Of a stretch of 64,000 nucleotides of DNA, positions 37,843 to 46,002 are shown one piece after another. The DNA is from UBA7236 sp035439505 (GTDB taxonomy: Bacteria > Bacteroidota > Bacteroidia > Chitinophagales > BACL12). The notes beneath the pieces were generated by a model. The model worked only from the letters and a program-made list of their open reading frames with translations, searched no databases and had not been told where the DNA came from. The translations under genes and the position numbers were made by a program. The stretch is taken from contig DAORKJ010000009.1 of assembly GCA_035439505.1 (NCBI GenBank), positions 8,005-72,004 on the forward strand, written 5' to 3'. Positions within the stretch are counted from its first letter, which is position 1. The number at the start of each line of letters is the position of its first letter.

Positions 37843-39352
37843 CCTTAGCGAACTGTCCCGCATTTGTGCGGGACTTTTTATTTTCCATTCCTTTGAAATC
37901 CGCACCACTCAAGCAAAGTAGCCGAAGTATATCGCTGTCTTTTGTGGTTCGATACTTTCCATCTGCATAAATTAATTTTTCAGGAAATATCGAACCAATC
38001 AATTTTTGTTTTAATTCTACATCAGCAGATTCGTAACATGATTTGAGGTTAGATAAAACGGAAAAACCATAGCTCATATAGTGCATAAATTCTGTATCGC
38101 TTGATTGTAAATCTATCAAACGATCTTGCAGTTCAAATACTTCTTTTTTGTATGATTCTTTTAGTCGGAGATATGAATCTCTCTCCAACTCATCGTTGAT
38201 ATATTTTTTTTCAACTTTCAATAAATTGTTATTTGCATTTTCAATGTCCTTTTGAATGCGTCTTGTAGTTGCGATTCTGTCGCCTTCCTCAATTTTAAAG
38301 GTATCTTCAATAACAGCCAAATAGAGTTCTGCAATCTCAGGTTTAAATGAAAAAGAATCCAGCCATTCGCCAAATGAATGATGCGCAACATCCGCTTTTA
38401 CCCTTTGAGCGCACCCTGGTTGACAGTGGTAATAAAAATATTTGCCCCCGTTACCCTTTGATGCGCTTCCTGTAAGATTCTTGCCACAATCAGGACAGAC
38501 TAAAAACCCACGCAATGGTAGAAAATCTGATTTGGTTTGAGGCTTCGCCTTGATTTTCTTCTTGTTGAACAACACATTTTGAACTCGATAAAATAATTCT
38601 TCGCTAACAATCGGTTCATGTATGCCTTGTAAAACTTCTTCAGGTTCCGATTTGTATGCTTTCAGTAATATCTTGCCGCAATACACCGGATTTCTTACTA
38701 ATTTCCAAAAGTTATTCTTTTCACATTTCAAGCCCTTCAATTTTATTTCCTTTCTCACTTCCTCCATTGTATGTGAACCGGTTGCAAGCAATTCAAATAC
38801 TTCCTTTATTAATAATGCTCTTTCACTTTTTACAAGCAGCGGTTTTTGTTTTTCATCGTAGATAAATTGGTAACCAAGCGGTGGCTTGCTTACCCATCTG
38901 CCTTCCTTCATAGCCCTGCGCATACCATTGATGGTGTTCATTGCACGTCTGTCATTTTCTACTTCCGGAGCGGTTAGATAAAAGTTCAGCATGAACTTAT
39001 TTTCAGGGATGCTCATGTCGATGGGCTGTTCCACAGCATCAACCACCACTCCTTGTCGTGACAGGTTACGGAGCATAACCAGCGCATCAGTTGCATTCCT
39101 TGCGAACCTGTCCCAACGAATAATCAAAAAACCGTCTGCTGCTCTTTTGTTGTGCTTGATAAATTCGAGAAATTTTTTGAACTGAGGTCGTTCAAATGTT
39201 TGTGCAGAATAGTCGTCTTCATAATGTTTTACTATGGTGAGGTTTTTAATCGCACAATACTTTTCAAGACGGTCTTTTTGGTCGCGCAAACTATATCCTT
39301 TGTCAGCCTGTTCTTCTGTTGAAACCCTGGTATAAATCACTACCTTTTCCAT
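37805..39352 (-). CDS. Large serine recombinase (integrase) of the tRNA-Glu element
   Basis: The 515 residues comprise an N-terminal resolvase domain with catalytic Ser11 in IYTRVSTEEQADKGYSLRDQ, a central recombinase domain (about 160-270), a zinc-ribbon (FLVCPDCGKNL, then a Cys pair in HCQPGC) and a coiled-coil (about 350-450). It catalyses integration and excision by Ser-linked strand exchange. The last residues, VARRGIEPLYQE, are the antisense translation of the tRNA-Glu 3' half, so the host tRNA supplies the stop codon. The residues just before come from the tRNA terminator hairpin. The true functional C-terminus may therefore end earlier. Confidence 0.92.
   Translation of the reverse strand: MEKVVIYTRVSTEEQADKGYSLRDQKDRLEKYCAIKNLTIVKHYEDDYSAQTFERPQFKKFLEFIKHNKRAADGFLIIRWDRFARNATDALVMLRNLSRQGVVVDAVEQPIDMSIPENKFMLNFYLTAPEVENDRRAMNTINGMRRAMKEGRWVSKPPLGYQFIYDEKQKPLLVKSERALLIKEVFELLATGSHTMEEVRKEIKLKGLKCEKNNFWKLVRNPVYCGKILLKAYKSEPEEVLQGIHEPIVSEELFYRVQNVLFNKKKIKAKPQTKSDFLPLRGFLVCPDCGKNLTGSASKGNGGKYFYYHCQPGCAQRVKADVAHHSFGEWLDSFSFKPEIAELYLAVIEDTFKIEEGDRIATTRRIQKDIENANNNLLKVEKKYINDELERDSYLRLKESYKKEVFELQDRLIDLQSSDTEFMHYMSYGFSVLSNLKSCYESADVELKQKLIGSIFPEKLIYADGKYRTTKDSDILRLLCLSGADFKGMENKKSRTNAGQFAKVARRGIEPLYQE
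37855..37879 (+). terminator. Terminator of tRNA-Glu
   Basis: The perfect 7-bp stem GTCCCGC / GCGGGAC with a 6-nt loop is followed by TTTTTATTTT, 12 bp after the tRNA. It lies within the antisense recombinase frame. Confidence 0.85.
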
Positions 39353-39494
39353 GCATTACTTTTTTGTTTTTAAGAAATGTGTATTCGAAATATGCAAGTT
39401 GTTGTAACACACCCATAATGATTTTTATTTCATCGTCAGAGTATGTTCTGCCATGTGAAGATAGTATTTTTTTGCATGTTTCGAAAGACAACAT
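39303..39494 (-). CDS. 63-residue helical protein overlapping the recombinase start
   Basis: The frame begins MLSFETCKKILSSHGRTYSD and continues DEIKIIMGVLQQLAYFEYTF, a compact helical protein. Its end overlaps the recombinase start by 50 bp in another frame. Small ORFs of this type directly before recombinase genes are, from memory, frequent in Bacteroidota elements, and their role is unknown. It may help translational coupling or regulate excision, which is inference. Confidence 0.5.
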   Translation of the reverse strand: MLSFETCKKILSSHGRTYSDDEIKIIMGVLQQLAYFEYTFLKNKKVMHGKGSDLYQGFNRRTG

Positions 39495-39591
39495 TTCAAC
39501 AATTTTGCGCTTTAATTACAAGAGATACAATTTAATTTGGTGTTCAAAATGTTTTGAAAATTCATATAAATTCTAAGGGAAATAGCAGTTG

Positions 39592-39648
39592 CCAGATTGC
39601 CTCTCCGCAGGGCGATTTTTAATCTGCCTTTTTGGAGACGCAATCTGG
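39592..39648. repeat. 15-bp inverted repeat in the spacer before the HEPN-like gene
   Basis: CCAGATTGCCTCTCC (39592-39606) and GGAGACGCAATCTGG (39634-39648) pair with one mismatch across a 27-bp loop. The segment is richer in GC than its flanks. It could be a repeat remnant or a terminator-like structure. Confidence 0.5.
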
Positions 39649-39676
39649 GCGGGAGACCCGCACCCCTTTTAATTAT

Positions 39677-39684
39677 TAATTTTG
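39677..39684 (+). promoter_or_regulatory. -7 element for the HEPN-like gene
   Basis: TAATTTTG matches TAnnTTTG, 18 bp before the ATG at 39703. No -33 TTTG is seen at the usual distance. Confidence 0.4.
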
Positions 39685-39702
39685 TATGTAAATTCAACTT
39701 AT

Positions 39703-40338
39703 ATGACAATTGAGGAATTAGTGCAACAAGCAAAATCAATTCGAGATTCAGATATATCGGATGTAAACAGCTTACTTTCGGAAAGCTTAGAGTTTTTACG
39801 AATGTATGCCGGAGAAAAAACTGCGTTTTATAAACAGCTACTTGAAAGATCAAAGAAAATACCGATTGACACAGAGTGGAATTACAACCCGAAGGAGATT
39901 CCTCGACTTGTAAATGGAGCATTAGATGCATTTATTCGCTATGCCGAAAAGGGATTATTAAACGGAGTTACCATTCAAAGACAAGCGGAAATAGATGTCG
40001 TATCAGATATTTTGTCTCAAGCAAAAATGCTTTTAGAAACAAATGGAGTTCATCCAGCTTCACCTGCTGTAGTTGCAGGTGCCGCATTGGAGGAATTTTT
40101 ACGAAATTGGTTAGAAGAACAAGGTTTAAAATCCGCACACAACAAGCCGACCTTAGATGGCTATTCAAAGATTCTATATGAGAAAGAACTAATCGACAAA
40201 CAAGATTTAAAAGATATTATTGCTTGGGCGGAATTGAGAAATAACGCGGCACATGGATTATGGGACAAGGTGAATAACAAAGAGAAAGTTCAACTTATGG
40301 TTGAAAGCATTAATTTGTTTATTCGGAAGTATAGTTAG
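39703..40338 (+). CDS. HEPN-like protein carried by the mobile element
   Basis: The ATG at 39703 gives 211 residues, and a TTG at 39682 overlaps the -7 element. The protein is all-helical. The C-terminal half has ASPAVVAGAALEEFLRNWLE and then AELRNNAAHGLW, an Rx4H motif (Arg179, His184) as in HEPN-fold RNases and their relatives. HEPN proteins commonly act as toxins or abortive-infection effectors. Alternatively it could be a non-catalytic C-terminal HEPN domain such as those in restriction-linked proteins. It is opposite to all other element genes and overlaps the relaxase end by 20 bp. Confidence 0.6.
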   Translation: MTIEELVQQAKSIRDSDISDVNSLLSESLEFLRMYAGEKTAFYKQLLERSKKIPIDTEWNYNPKEIPRLVNGALDAFIRYAEKGLLNGVTIQRQAEIDVVSDILSQAKMLLETNGVHPASPAVVAGAALEEFLRNWLEEQGLKSAHNKPTLDGYSKILYEKELIDKQDLKDIIAWAELRNNAAHGLWDKVNNKEKVQLMVESINLFIRKYS

Positions 40339-41236
40339 GATCACTATCATCAGTTTCGGTTTCTTCTTCGACTGTTTCCTCCTCTTCCATTTCTCTCTCG
40401 TATTCTTCTTCACGTTCCATGTTCTTTGATTCCCGCAAATCTGCCAGGTCTTGCAATGCCTTTTCTTCTATATCAGCTTCCTTTTGCAGGGATTTAATTT
40501 TTTCTGCATAGTCAAGGGTTTTAAATCTGTAATGTCTGCCTTCTGTGTCTTCCAATCCATATAACTTACCACCTCGGTTATAAGAATTATATCCTTCTGA
40601 TTTTAGTTGATCCAGAAAATGACCTAGCGACTTTGATTTTGTATATGCAGTTTCCATAGTTTGAAAAAGCTGTTCCTTCTGTGATAATATACCTCCACGA
40701 TTTTGAGACTGATACTCTCTTTCAGTTTTCTGCATTCTAAGTGATTTACCATGTTCAGGCAGGCTATGAATTAATTGAGGATATTTTTCTTTTTGATATA
40801 AATCGAGAGCCAATTTTAACTCATGAAATTCTTTTTTTGAAATCCGGTTTGACTCACCGGTAAGATATTTAGTCCCGGACTGTATGATATGTAAATGAAT
40901 ATGGTCTTTATCAGTATGTGATGAAGCAAGGAAAATACTATCTCTACCACGCAGTTCTACATATTTTTTGGAAATATCCTTTAAAAGAGATTTATCGATA
41001 TGTGCTTTATCTCTATCTGAAAACGAAAGCACCGTATGATATAAACGAATGTTGTCAGTCCTCCTTCGAATTCGTAAAGCATCATTTGCATCAATTTCTT
41101 TAGCCCACCCTTCTGCTGTTCTTGAACGTAGGTTACGTTTTAATATGGGTTGTAATCTTTCTCCTTTTTCTTGTTTGAATAGGTAGTTGACTAATTGCAA
41201 TGTGTTACTTCTTCGTGTCAGACTCTTTACAATCAC
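40319..41236 (-). CDS. HUH relaxase (MobB-type mobilization protein)
   Basis: The 305 residues start MIVKSLTRRSNTLQLVNYLF. The metal-binding three-His motif is clear in DHIHLHII (His112, His114, His116). A Tyr nucleophile should lie in the N-terminal third (for example NYLF or LYHTV). The end is a long acidic tail (Glu, Asp, Thr rich). It would nick the element at oriT and pilot the strand. Its frame opens 2 bp after the MobC-like gene, typical of mob operons. Confidence 0.85.
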   Translation of the reverse strand: MIVKSLTRRSNTLQLVNYLFKQEKGERLQPILKRNLRSRTAEGWAKEIDANDALRIRRRTDNIRLYHTVLSFSDRDKAHIDKSLLKDISKKYVELRGRDSIFLASSHTDKDHIHLHIIQSGTKYLTGESNRISKKEFHELKLALDLYQKEKYPQLIHSLPEHGKSLRMQKTEREYQSQNRGGILSQKEQLFQTMETAYTKSKSLGHFLDQLKSEGYNSYNRGGKLYGLEDTEGRHYRFKTLDYAEKIKSLQKEADIEEKALQDLADLRESKNMEREEEYEREMEEEETVEEETETDDSDPNYTSE

Positions 41237-41238
41237 TT

Positions 41239-41778
41239 TTATATAGCATTTATAAAATCAATTAGTTGTTCTTTGTTGCCATCAGCTTTGCATATATACT
41301 CTATGATGTATTCTTCCAACGATTTAGGATTGTGTAATTTGGGTAGTACCTCACGCTCAAGCTCTGCTAATCTTTCAAGTAATTCCTTTACGCTCAACGT
41401 GTCTATTCCATTTTCTTCAAATAATTCCTGTATCGAGTTATAGGTCATTGCCAATAGCTGCGAGATTTTTTTCACCTCATGACTATCGGGAACAATAAAT
41501 GTAGTATTGATATAGCCAAATATTGCACTTTTCATAAATGCAGTTCGGCTCAGTTTATGACTCTTGGAAACTTGGGCAATTATTTTTTGTTGTTCAGCAT
41601 CAAGTGAGATAGTAAACTCTTTTTCTTTTTTTCTTTTTTCATTCCTCCACTTTCGTTTATATTCGCTCCAATACTTTTTCCGTGCTGCTTGTATCTGATC
41701 ATGTGTCCCATGTTCTAGTATACCTGTAGCCCTAAGATAGCTATTTACATTACTTCCTATTTTAGCCTTGCGCGTCAT
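41239..41778 (-). CDS. MobC-like relaxosome accessory protein
   Basis: The 179 residues have a very basic first half (AARKKYWSEYKRKWRNEKRK) and a ribbon-helix-helix-like segment (FTISLDAEQQKIIAQVSKSH, then LSRTAFMKSAIFGYI). A helical region rich in Glu and Leu follows. This matches the MobC pattern of DNA-binding proteins that help the relaxase. It abuts the coupling-protein stop (41779) and precedes the relaxase. The call rests on composition and position more than on a sharp motif. Confidence 0.7.
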   Translation of the reverse strand: MTRKAKIGSNVNSYLRATGILEHGTHDQIQAARKKYWSEYKRKWRNEKRKKEKEFTISLDAEQQKIIAQVSKSHKLSRTAFMKSAIFGYINTTFIVPDSHEVKKISQLLAMTYNSIQELFEENGIDTLSVKELLERLAELEREVLPKLHNPKSLEEYIIEYICKADGNKEQLIDFINAI

Positions 41779-43215
41779 TTAATCTATTGCAATTAATGGA
41801 GGAGTATCAAATGGCAATATATTATTTGGCTCATACGAAGGTAATTCAGTGAGACTCTTTAATTTGGAGTTTTTATAAAACGGATGGAGCGTAGCATGTA
41901 TCGGAGCTTTGTTGCCTATGAGAATAATAGCCTTGTCAGTCATTCTAATCTCATCAGCCGTCATTAAGCTTCTCAACTTTGTATTACCTGACTTTTCATC
42001 TTCATATTCAAATTTCCCCAATGTTGTTTCTAACATCCTGCATGTTTCAATCGGCTGACCAGGCAAATATACTTTTGCATAACAGTTGGCTGAAATATTT
42101 TTCGCTTCATATGCTCCGTAAATATTTTCAAGGATGGAATAGTCCTGATAAATACATAATATACCACCCCTATTTTTCCTGATATTCGAAATTGTTACTG
42201 ATATCGAAGGCAAATACATCGAGCCCGCTTCATCCAGTAAAAAGAAAACACTGTTTTCTTTTTTATCTGGAATTCTCACTAATATTTCATTGAAAAACTG
42301 TTGAAAGAATAGTGAGGATAGTGCGCCATAATAATTCATTGTTGGAACAGAATTATTTATAAATAAAGCGATTCTCTTTACTCTAAACTCAGCAAAATCT
42401 ATAGTATCAATAGAGGTAATTTTTGCAATCGTTTCATCTGACCAAAGTGATAGGGCGCTTTTGACAGTTGCTACTATTGACATCAAAGTTTTGTCCCCGT
42501 ACGCAATAAAAGCTTTATATTCTGCTAATAATTTTTCATCCTTAGTCTTTACAATTAGGCGGTCAATTTTTTCAGCACCGCCTCCTGCAAATAGATTAAT
42601 TAAATGTAAGACATTATACAAAGTGGAATATTCAGGCTTTACATAAAAAACCAAATACCTGATAAAAAGTGAGAGCAAACTCTCTGCAATTTTGTTGAAA
42701 AACTGATCTCCTTTTGATTCACCAAGTGCATTTCGGACAAGAAGCGCAGATAATTTCTGAATGTCTGAAATACTCTTACAACGTTTTAAAGGATTAAAAC
42801 ATTCGGAAAGTATATTGTTATAGTCCAGCACTTTTACAATATATCCGTATTTTATTAATGCACCACTTGTCAATAATCGCAATTCGCCAGATGGGTCATT
42901 GATAATTAAAGAGTTTTTTCCATGCATCATGAATAACATGGAATTAATTAAAATAATTGAGCTCTTTCCCGATCCAGACCCTCCGAGCACGAGACAATTT
43001 TTATGACTGTCTTCACTCGACATAGAAAATTTGCCAGTCAGGCAAAAACCAGTATCATGCTTTCGTAGAATGGAACCTGGAGCGATAAAATCCGCAGTAT
43101 ATTCAGTTTTGCGCTTTGGCTGAATAATTGAGACAATAAAGTCGAATATGGTAGTGACTATTTCAGCTACAACTGAAAACAATAGCTCAAAAATTGCTGC
43201 AAAAAGTTTTATCAT
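41779..43215 (-). CDS. Type IV coupling protein (VirD4/TraG-like)
   Basis: The 478 residues have an N-terminal hydrophobic segment of about 30 residues, then Walker A LVLGGSGSGKSS (residues 76-86), NDPSGELR, and Walker B FFLLDEAGSMYLP followed by ISNIRKNRGGILCIYQDYS. It is an inner-membrane ATPase that brings the relaxosome to a secretion channel. It shows one hydrophobic region and not the usual two-helix anchor. The 52-residue membrane peptide overlapping its start may supply the rest (inference). Confidence 0.9.
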   Translation of the reverse strand: MIKLFAAIFELLFSVVAEIVTTIFDFIVSIIQPKRKTEYTADFIAPGSILRKHDTGFCLTGKFSMSSEDSHKNCLVLGGSGSGKSSIILINSMLFMMHGKNSLIINDPSGELRLLTSGALIKYGYIVKVLDYNNILSECFNPLKRCKSISDIQKLSALLVRNALGESKGDQFFNKIAESLLSLFIRYLVFYVKPEYSTLYNVLHLINLFAGGGAEKIDRLIVKTKDEKLLAEYKAFIAYGDKTLMSIVATVKSALSLWSDETIAKITSIDTIDFAEFRVKRIALFINNSVPTMNYYGALSSLFFQQFFNEILVRIPDKKENSVFFLLDEAGSMYLPSISVTISNIRKNRGGILCIYQDYSILENIYGAYEAKNISANCYAKVYLPGQPIETCRMLETTLGKFEYEDEKSGNTKLRSLMTADEIRMTDKAIILIGNKAPIHATLHPFYKNSKLKSLTELPSYEPNNILPFDTPPLIAID

Positions 43216-43370
43216 CTAGAAATCATTTTTTCAATTGTTTCGCCAGCTTTTAAAAGAACCATACCGGCAATCTTGCAAAGCCATGCAAAGGCAATTGCTA
43301 TTAATTTAAACAAAGCAATAGTGAGTTGCTTTATTGCATCGAACAATGTGTTACCTAAAGGCCGTGCCAT
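43212..43370 (-). CDS. 52-residue membrane peptide overlapping the coupling-protein gene
   Basis: An ATG at 43370 opens MARPLGNTLFDAIKQLTIAL followed by FKLIAIAFAWLCKIAGMVLL and KAGETIEKMISR. The peptide is one hydrophobic, partly amphipathic helix with a charged end. Its TGA overlaps the coupling-protein ATG in an ATGA arrangement. The upstream lipoprotein gene ends 32 bp before it. The short N-terminal anchor of the coupling protein makes a role as its membrane partner attractive but unproven. Confidence 0.65.
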   Translation of the reverse strand: MARPLGNTLFDAIKQLTIALFKLIAIAFAWLCKIAGMVLLKAGETIEKMISR

Positions 43371-43402
43371 CTTCTTGAAGTTTTAAGTAATTATTGTGAA
43401 TG

Positions 43403-44122
43403 CTAGTTTTGTGTATTCAAATCACTGCCCACAAACACTTTTGCGCCGAGAGATTCAAGGAAATTTTCGTAGAAGCCAGATATTATCTCAAACCGTTCAC
43501 TATCAGATTTATCTGTCGGTTTATATACAATATATATTTCAATCCCTTGTAAGCTTTTCAATGGATAACGCTTTATCAAAGTGTCCATTATTTTAGCAGG
43601 TTCATTTTTGATCTGATTGAAGATAGTTGTTGAATAAAAATCAATAAATGATTTTTCCATCAAATCTGAATTAATAATCAGTAGTTTTCGATCTACACTT
43701 GATGCACTCAACCTGTTTAATTCTCCAGCCAAAATTTTGCATATTACTGAACCGGTTCGTTCACGTCTTTCCAGCAACAATCCAGATAACGCTGAGTCAA
43801 TATCAGTAAAATATGTAACTACCAAACTGTCCCGTTCGAAATCATTATCTAACAATACATTGGTAACTACATCCATTCTAAAAACAGATACGGCATTAAA
43901 TCCAAGTTCAGTAATCGATAGTATCCTTATACTTTCTCCGTTGGTTATGCTTTCGGTTATAACAGATTTCTTGGCGATATCTTCTACCGAAACATGTGTA
44001 AAATGTTCTTCCGTTTGGTCAAGTAAAATAGATATATCCTGAGTAATGGGTTCAGCTTCGCAAGCTGAAAGGCACACTGCCAGGATTGCCGGCAGTGTGT
44101 AGGTGAATAGTATTACTCTCAT
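43403..44122 (-). CDS. Lipoprotein of the mobilizable element, function unknown
   Basis: The 239 residues begin with a lipoprotein signal peptide whose lipobox is LSAC (TLPAILAVCLSACEAEP). The remainder is mixed alpha/beta, with strands such as RKLLIINSDLMEKSFIDFYS, resembling a vWA-like or phosphatase-like alternation without a recognisable catalytic motif. The gene overlaps the coiled-coil membrane protein gene by 4 bp. It may be an envelope component for DNA transfer or entry exclusion, which is inference. Confidence 0.7.
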   Translation of the reverse strand: MRVILFTYTLPAILAVCLSACEAEPITQDISILLDQTEEHFTHVSVEDIAKKSVITESITNGESIRILSITELGFNAVSVFRMDVVTNVLLDNDFERDSLVVTYFTDIDSALSGLLLERRERTGSVICKILAGELNRLSASSVDRKLLIINSDLMEKSFIDFYSTTIFNQIKNEPAKIMDTLIKRYPLKSLQGIEIYIVYKPTDKSDSERFEIISGFYENFLESLGAKVFVGSDLNTQN

Positions 44123-45132
44123 GATTTATTATTTTTAGATGTGAATGATACTTTGGTGGCTATCTTACCCCCTTTTAATTCAAACTCCTTCAGACACATT
44201 GCATTGATGCGTTCCTTTTCTTTATCGAGCGAGGACAATAGTTCAGCTCTGTAAGTGAGGAATGCTTCAAGTTTTTGCCTGCATTCGTTAATTCTAGATT
44301 CTTCCTTCCTCAAAGCATTTAATAGCGTTTCCTTTTCATTCTTTAGTGAAGCAAGCTGTTTTTTCTTGTCTTGTAATGCCACATATGCCAATCTTTGTTC
44401 TTTAGTTGGAAATTTTGTAGCAGCAAGCAGAAGGGCAACAGCAAAAAAGAATAAATTAAAACACATCCATAATAGCGGTGAGTTTGCAAATCCATCAGCC
44501 TTACCGGTGTATTCCTGGCGTATCATACCTAAAAAGTAAAACACAACACCTGCTCCGGCTAAGCCACCAAAAAACCATAGCCTTTTCATAAGAGTAGAGG
44601 AAGCAGTCCGTATTTTCATGCCGATTGTATGCGCTGAAGAAGACAAAGCGATTGCAACAGCAATAGCTAGCATAATTGCACCTAAAAGGTTTTTGGCAAT
44701 AACCTGAAAACTGGAGTAATTTGCACCTGCATCAATGGAACACAATGCAACAATGGCAACCATAGTCCAAATTAATTTCTTGAAATCAAAATCAAGTGTA
44801 GTTCGTTTGATGTCTACTTCAAGAGCAGAAATCTTATGATTTAATTGCTCCTCCTGACCTTTTGCCACACTTTGCAATGCTTCCAAGTCTGTTTGTTCAA
44901 TTTCTTCAGTGAGCTTTCCAATTTCCGGATTGAGGGTTTTGGTAACCTCCTCTTTTAGCACATCAGTTTCAGCAGCTACTTCAGTTAAAATAACTTGTGG
45001 ATTGGTTAAATTTTGAGAAACTGCAATGCCCGTGTCCTGTTTTGCATTGTCCTCCATACGGGTGATTTTAGTTTCAAGACGACGCTCTAGGACCTTGTCC
45101 CGGATGCCATAAGTAAATTTGAAAAGATTCAT
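44119..45132 (-). CDS. Four-span membrane protein with coiled-coils
   Basis: The ATG at 45132 gives 337 residues. A longer frame to 45276 would translate through the leader hairpin and is less likely. Residues 1-125 are soluble and coiled-coil-prone (LTEEIEQTDLEALQSVAKGQ). Four helices then lie between about 125 and 245 (LIWTMVAIVALCSIDAGANY onward). The C-terminal 90 residues are another coiled-coil (KKKQLASLKNEKETLLNALR). Topology and position at the head of the operon suggest a transfer-related membrane protein. The family is not recognised. Confidence 0.7.
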   Translation of the reverse strand: MNLFKFTYGIRDKVLERRLETKITRMEDNAKQDTGIAVSQNLTNPQVILTEVAAETDVLKEEVTKTLNPEIGKLTEEIEQTDLEALQSVAKGQEEQLNHKISALEVDIKRTTLDFDFKKLIWTMVAIVALCSIDAGANYSSFQVIAKNLLGAIMLAIAVAIALSSSAHTIGMKIRTASSTLMKRLWFFGGLAGAGVVFYFLGMIRQEYTGKADGFANSPLLWMCFNLFFFAVALLLAATKFPTKEQRLAYVALQDKKKQLASLKNEKETLLNALRKEESRINECRQKLEAFLTYRAELLSSLDKEKERINAMCLKEFELKGGKIATKVSFTSKNNKS

Positions 45133-45172
45133 AAATAAAAATTTAAAGTTTTGAAAAATGGTGAAAGAAGTT

Positions 45173-45203
45173 AAAAACTGCGGGATCAAGGATGACCCCG
45201 CAG
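45173..45203 (-). terminator. Leader hairpin, possible attenuator of the mob operon
   Basis: On the minus strand the perfect 7-bp stem CTGCGGG / CCCGCAG encloses a 12-nt loop and is followed at once by TTTTT. It lies 41 bp before the ATG at 45132, in front of the first gene of the operon and not after a gene. That position suits attenuation or an upstream boundary. Confidence 0.6.
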
Positions 45204-45427
45204 GGCTAAGGAGAGAAGAAAGGCAGGTGCAGTCAGTGAGGCTCACGACAAGAAATAAACCCACCGTAAAGAGCAAACAATTAAGTTATTTTAATCTTAC
45301 TTTTATTGATTATTTTATAATGTAGTAAGGTCAATGTGCACACATCAGCTCACTTAGTTTTATGTATTTTAAGACAGAATGAAATGGTTCTTAAATCAAA
45401 AGGAGTTATCCGAAAAATATATAAAGT

Positions 45428-45610
45428 TCAACTAATTTTATAACTACTCCTTAAAGCAAGAGATTGAATCTCATCCCATTCAGATTTACTTAAGATTGCA
45501 GCAAGCTCAAAATATAAATGAAGTTCGATAGACTCCCACCATTCATTTTGAGGTTCAGTTGATTCTCTTTCAATAACAAAGGTATCAACACTTTTTTTGA
45601 TTTCTTCCAT
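45428..45610 (-). CDS. Small acidic protein, hypothetical
   Basis: The 60-codon frame starts MEEIKKSVDTFVIERESTEP and contains NEWWESIELHLYFELAAILS, an amphipathic helix with aromatic residues. It is preceded and followed by AT-rich non-coding DNA. Composition is protein-like, but there is no family match and no clear promoter, so the call is tentative. Confidence 0.4.
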   Translation of the reverse strand: MEEIKKSVDTFVIERESTEPQNEWWESIELHLYFELAAILSKSEWDEIQSLALRSSYKIS

Positions 45611-45771
45611 ATGAGTTGATTTTATATTGTGAGATAATATTCATTTAGTAGATAAAATGAAACCCTGTGAGCACTTGTTGCGTAGTAATTTTTAAAACCA
45701 TTATAAGTATTAGGTATCATTAATTATAAAATTAAAATCGGTTTAAATACCTTGTGTTGAGTCTAATCCTA

Positions 45772-46002
45772 TTAATTAGGGTTTTCAGTATCGTTAACTG
45801 AGCATTGCACATTTCCTTCCTCTAATTCTACTGGGTATTCAAAACTTTGAAATTTAAGAACAAATTGATGAGTATCAGATAGTCTTGAACTCTTAAGAAT
45901 ATCTTGTGTTATAGATATTATGCTGCTGTCTGGAATACTATTTAATTTTTCTATGCTCTGTGAAGCTTTTTTGTGAGCAGCGTTTTTGTTTAGTCGTTTC
46001 AT
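45772..46002 (-). CDS. Small hypothetical protein
   Basis: The 76 residues start MKRLNKNAAHKKASQSIEKL, with a basic first third and an acidic end (VELEEGNVQCSVNDTENPN). It could be a small regulatory or leaderless protein of the element. It is divergent from the 622-residue gene, with a 251-bp spacer. No family is recognised. Confidence 0.4.
   Translation of the reverse strand: MKRLNKNAAHKKASQSIEKLNSIPDSSIISITQDILKSSRLSDTHQFVLKFQSFEYPVELEEGNVQCSVNDTENPN

Larger units (their letters stand above)
37843..45132. mobile_element. Integrative mobilizable element at tRNA-Glu (minimum extent)
   Basis: The unit begins at the 3' end of tRNA-Glu with the serine recombinase. It contains relaxase, MobC-like, VirD4-type coupling protein and three further genes in one overlapping minus-strand run, plus a HEPN-like cargo gene. 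No VirB4 or other mating-pair genes are visible, so transfer would need a helper element. The distal att site was not found. Genes to 49.5 kb or beyond may belong to it. Confidence 0.75.

Noticed and set aside
45133..45276. An N-terminal extension of the coiled-coil membrane protein.
   Set aside because: It would translate through the leader hairpin and add 48 residues with no resemblance to the rest. The ATG at 45132 is a better start.
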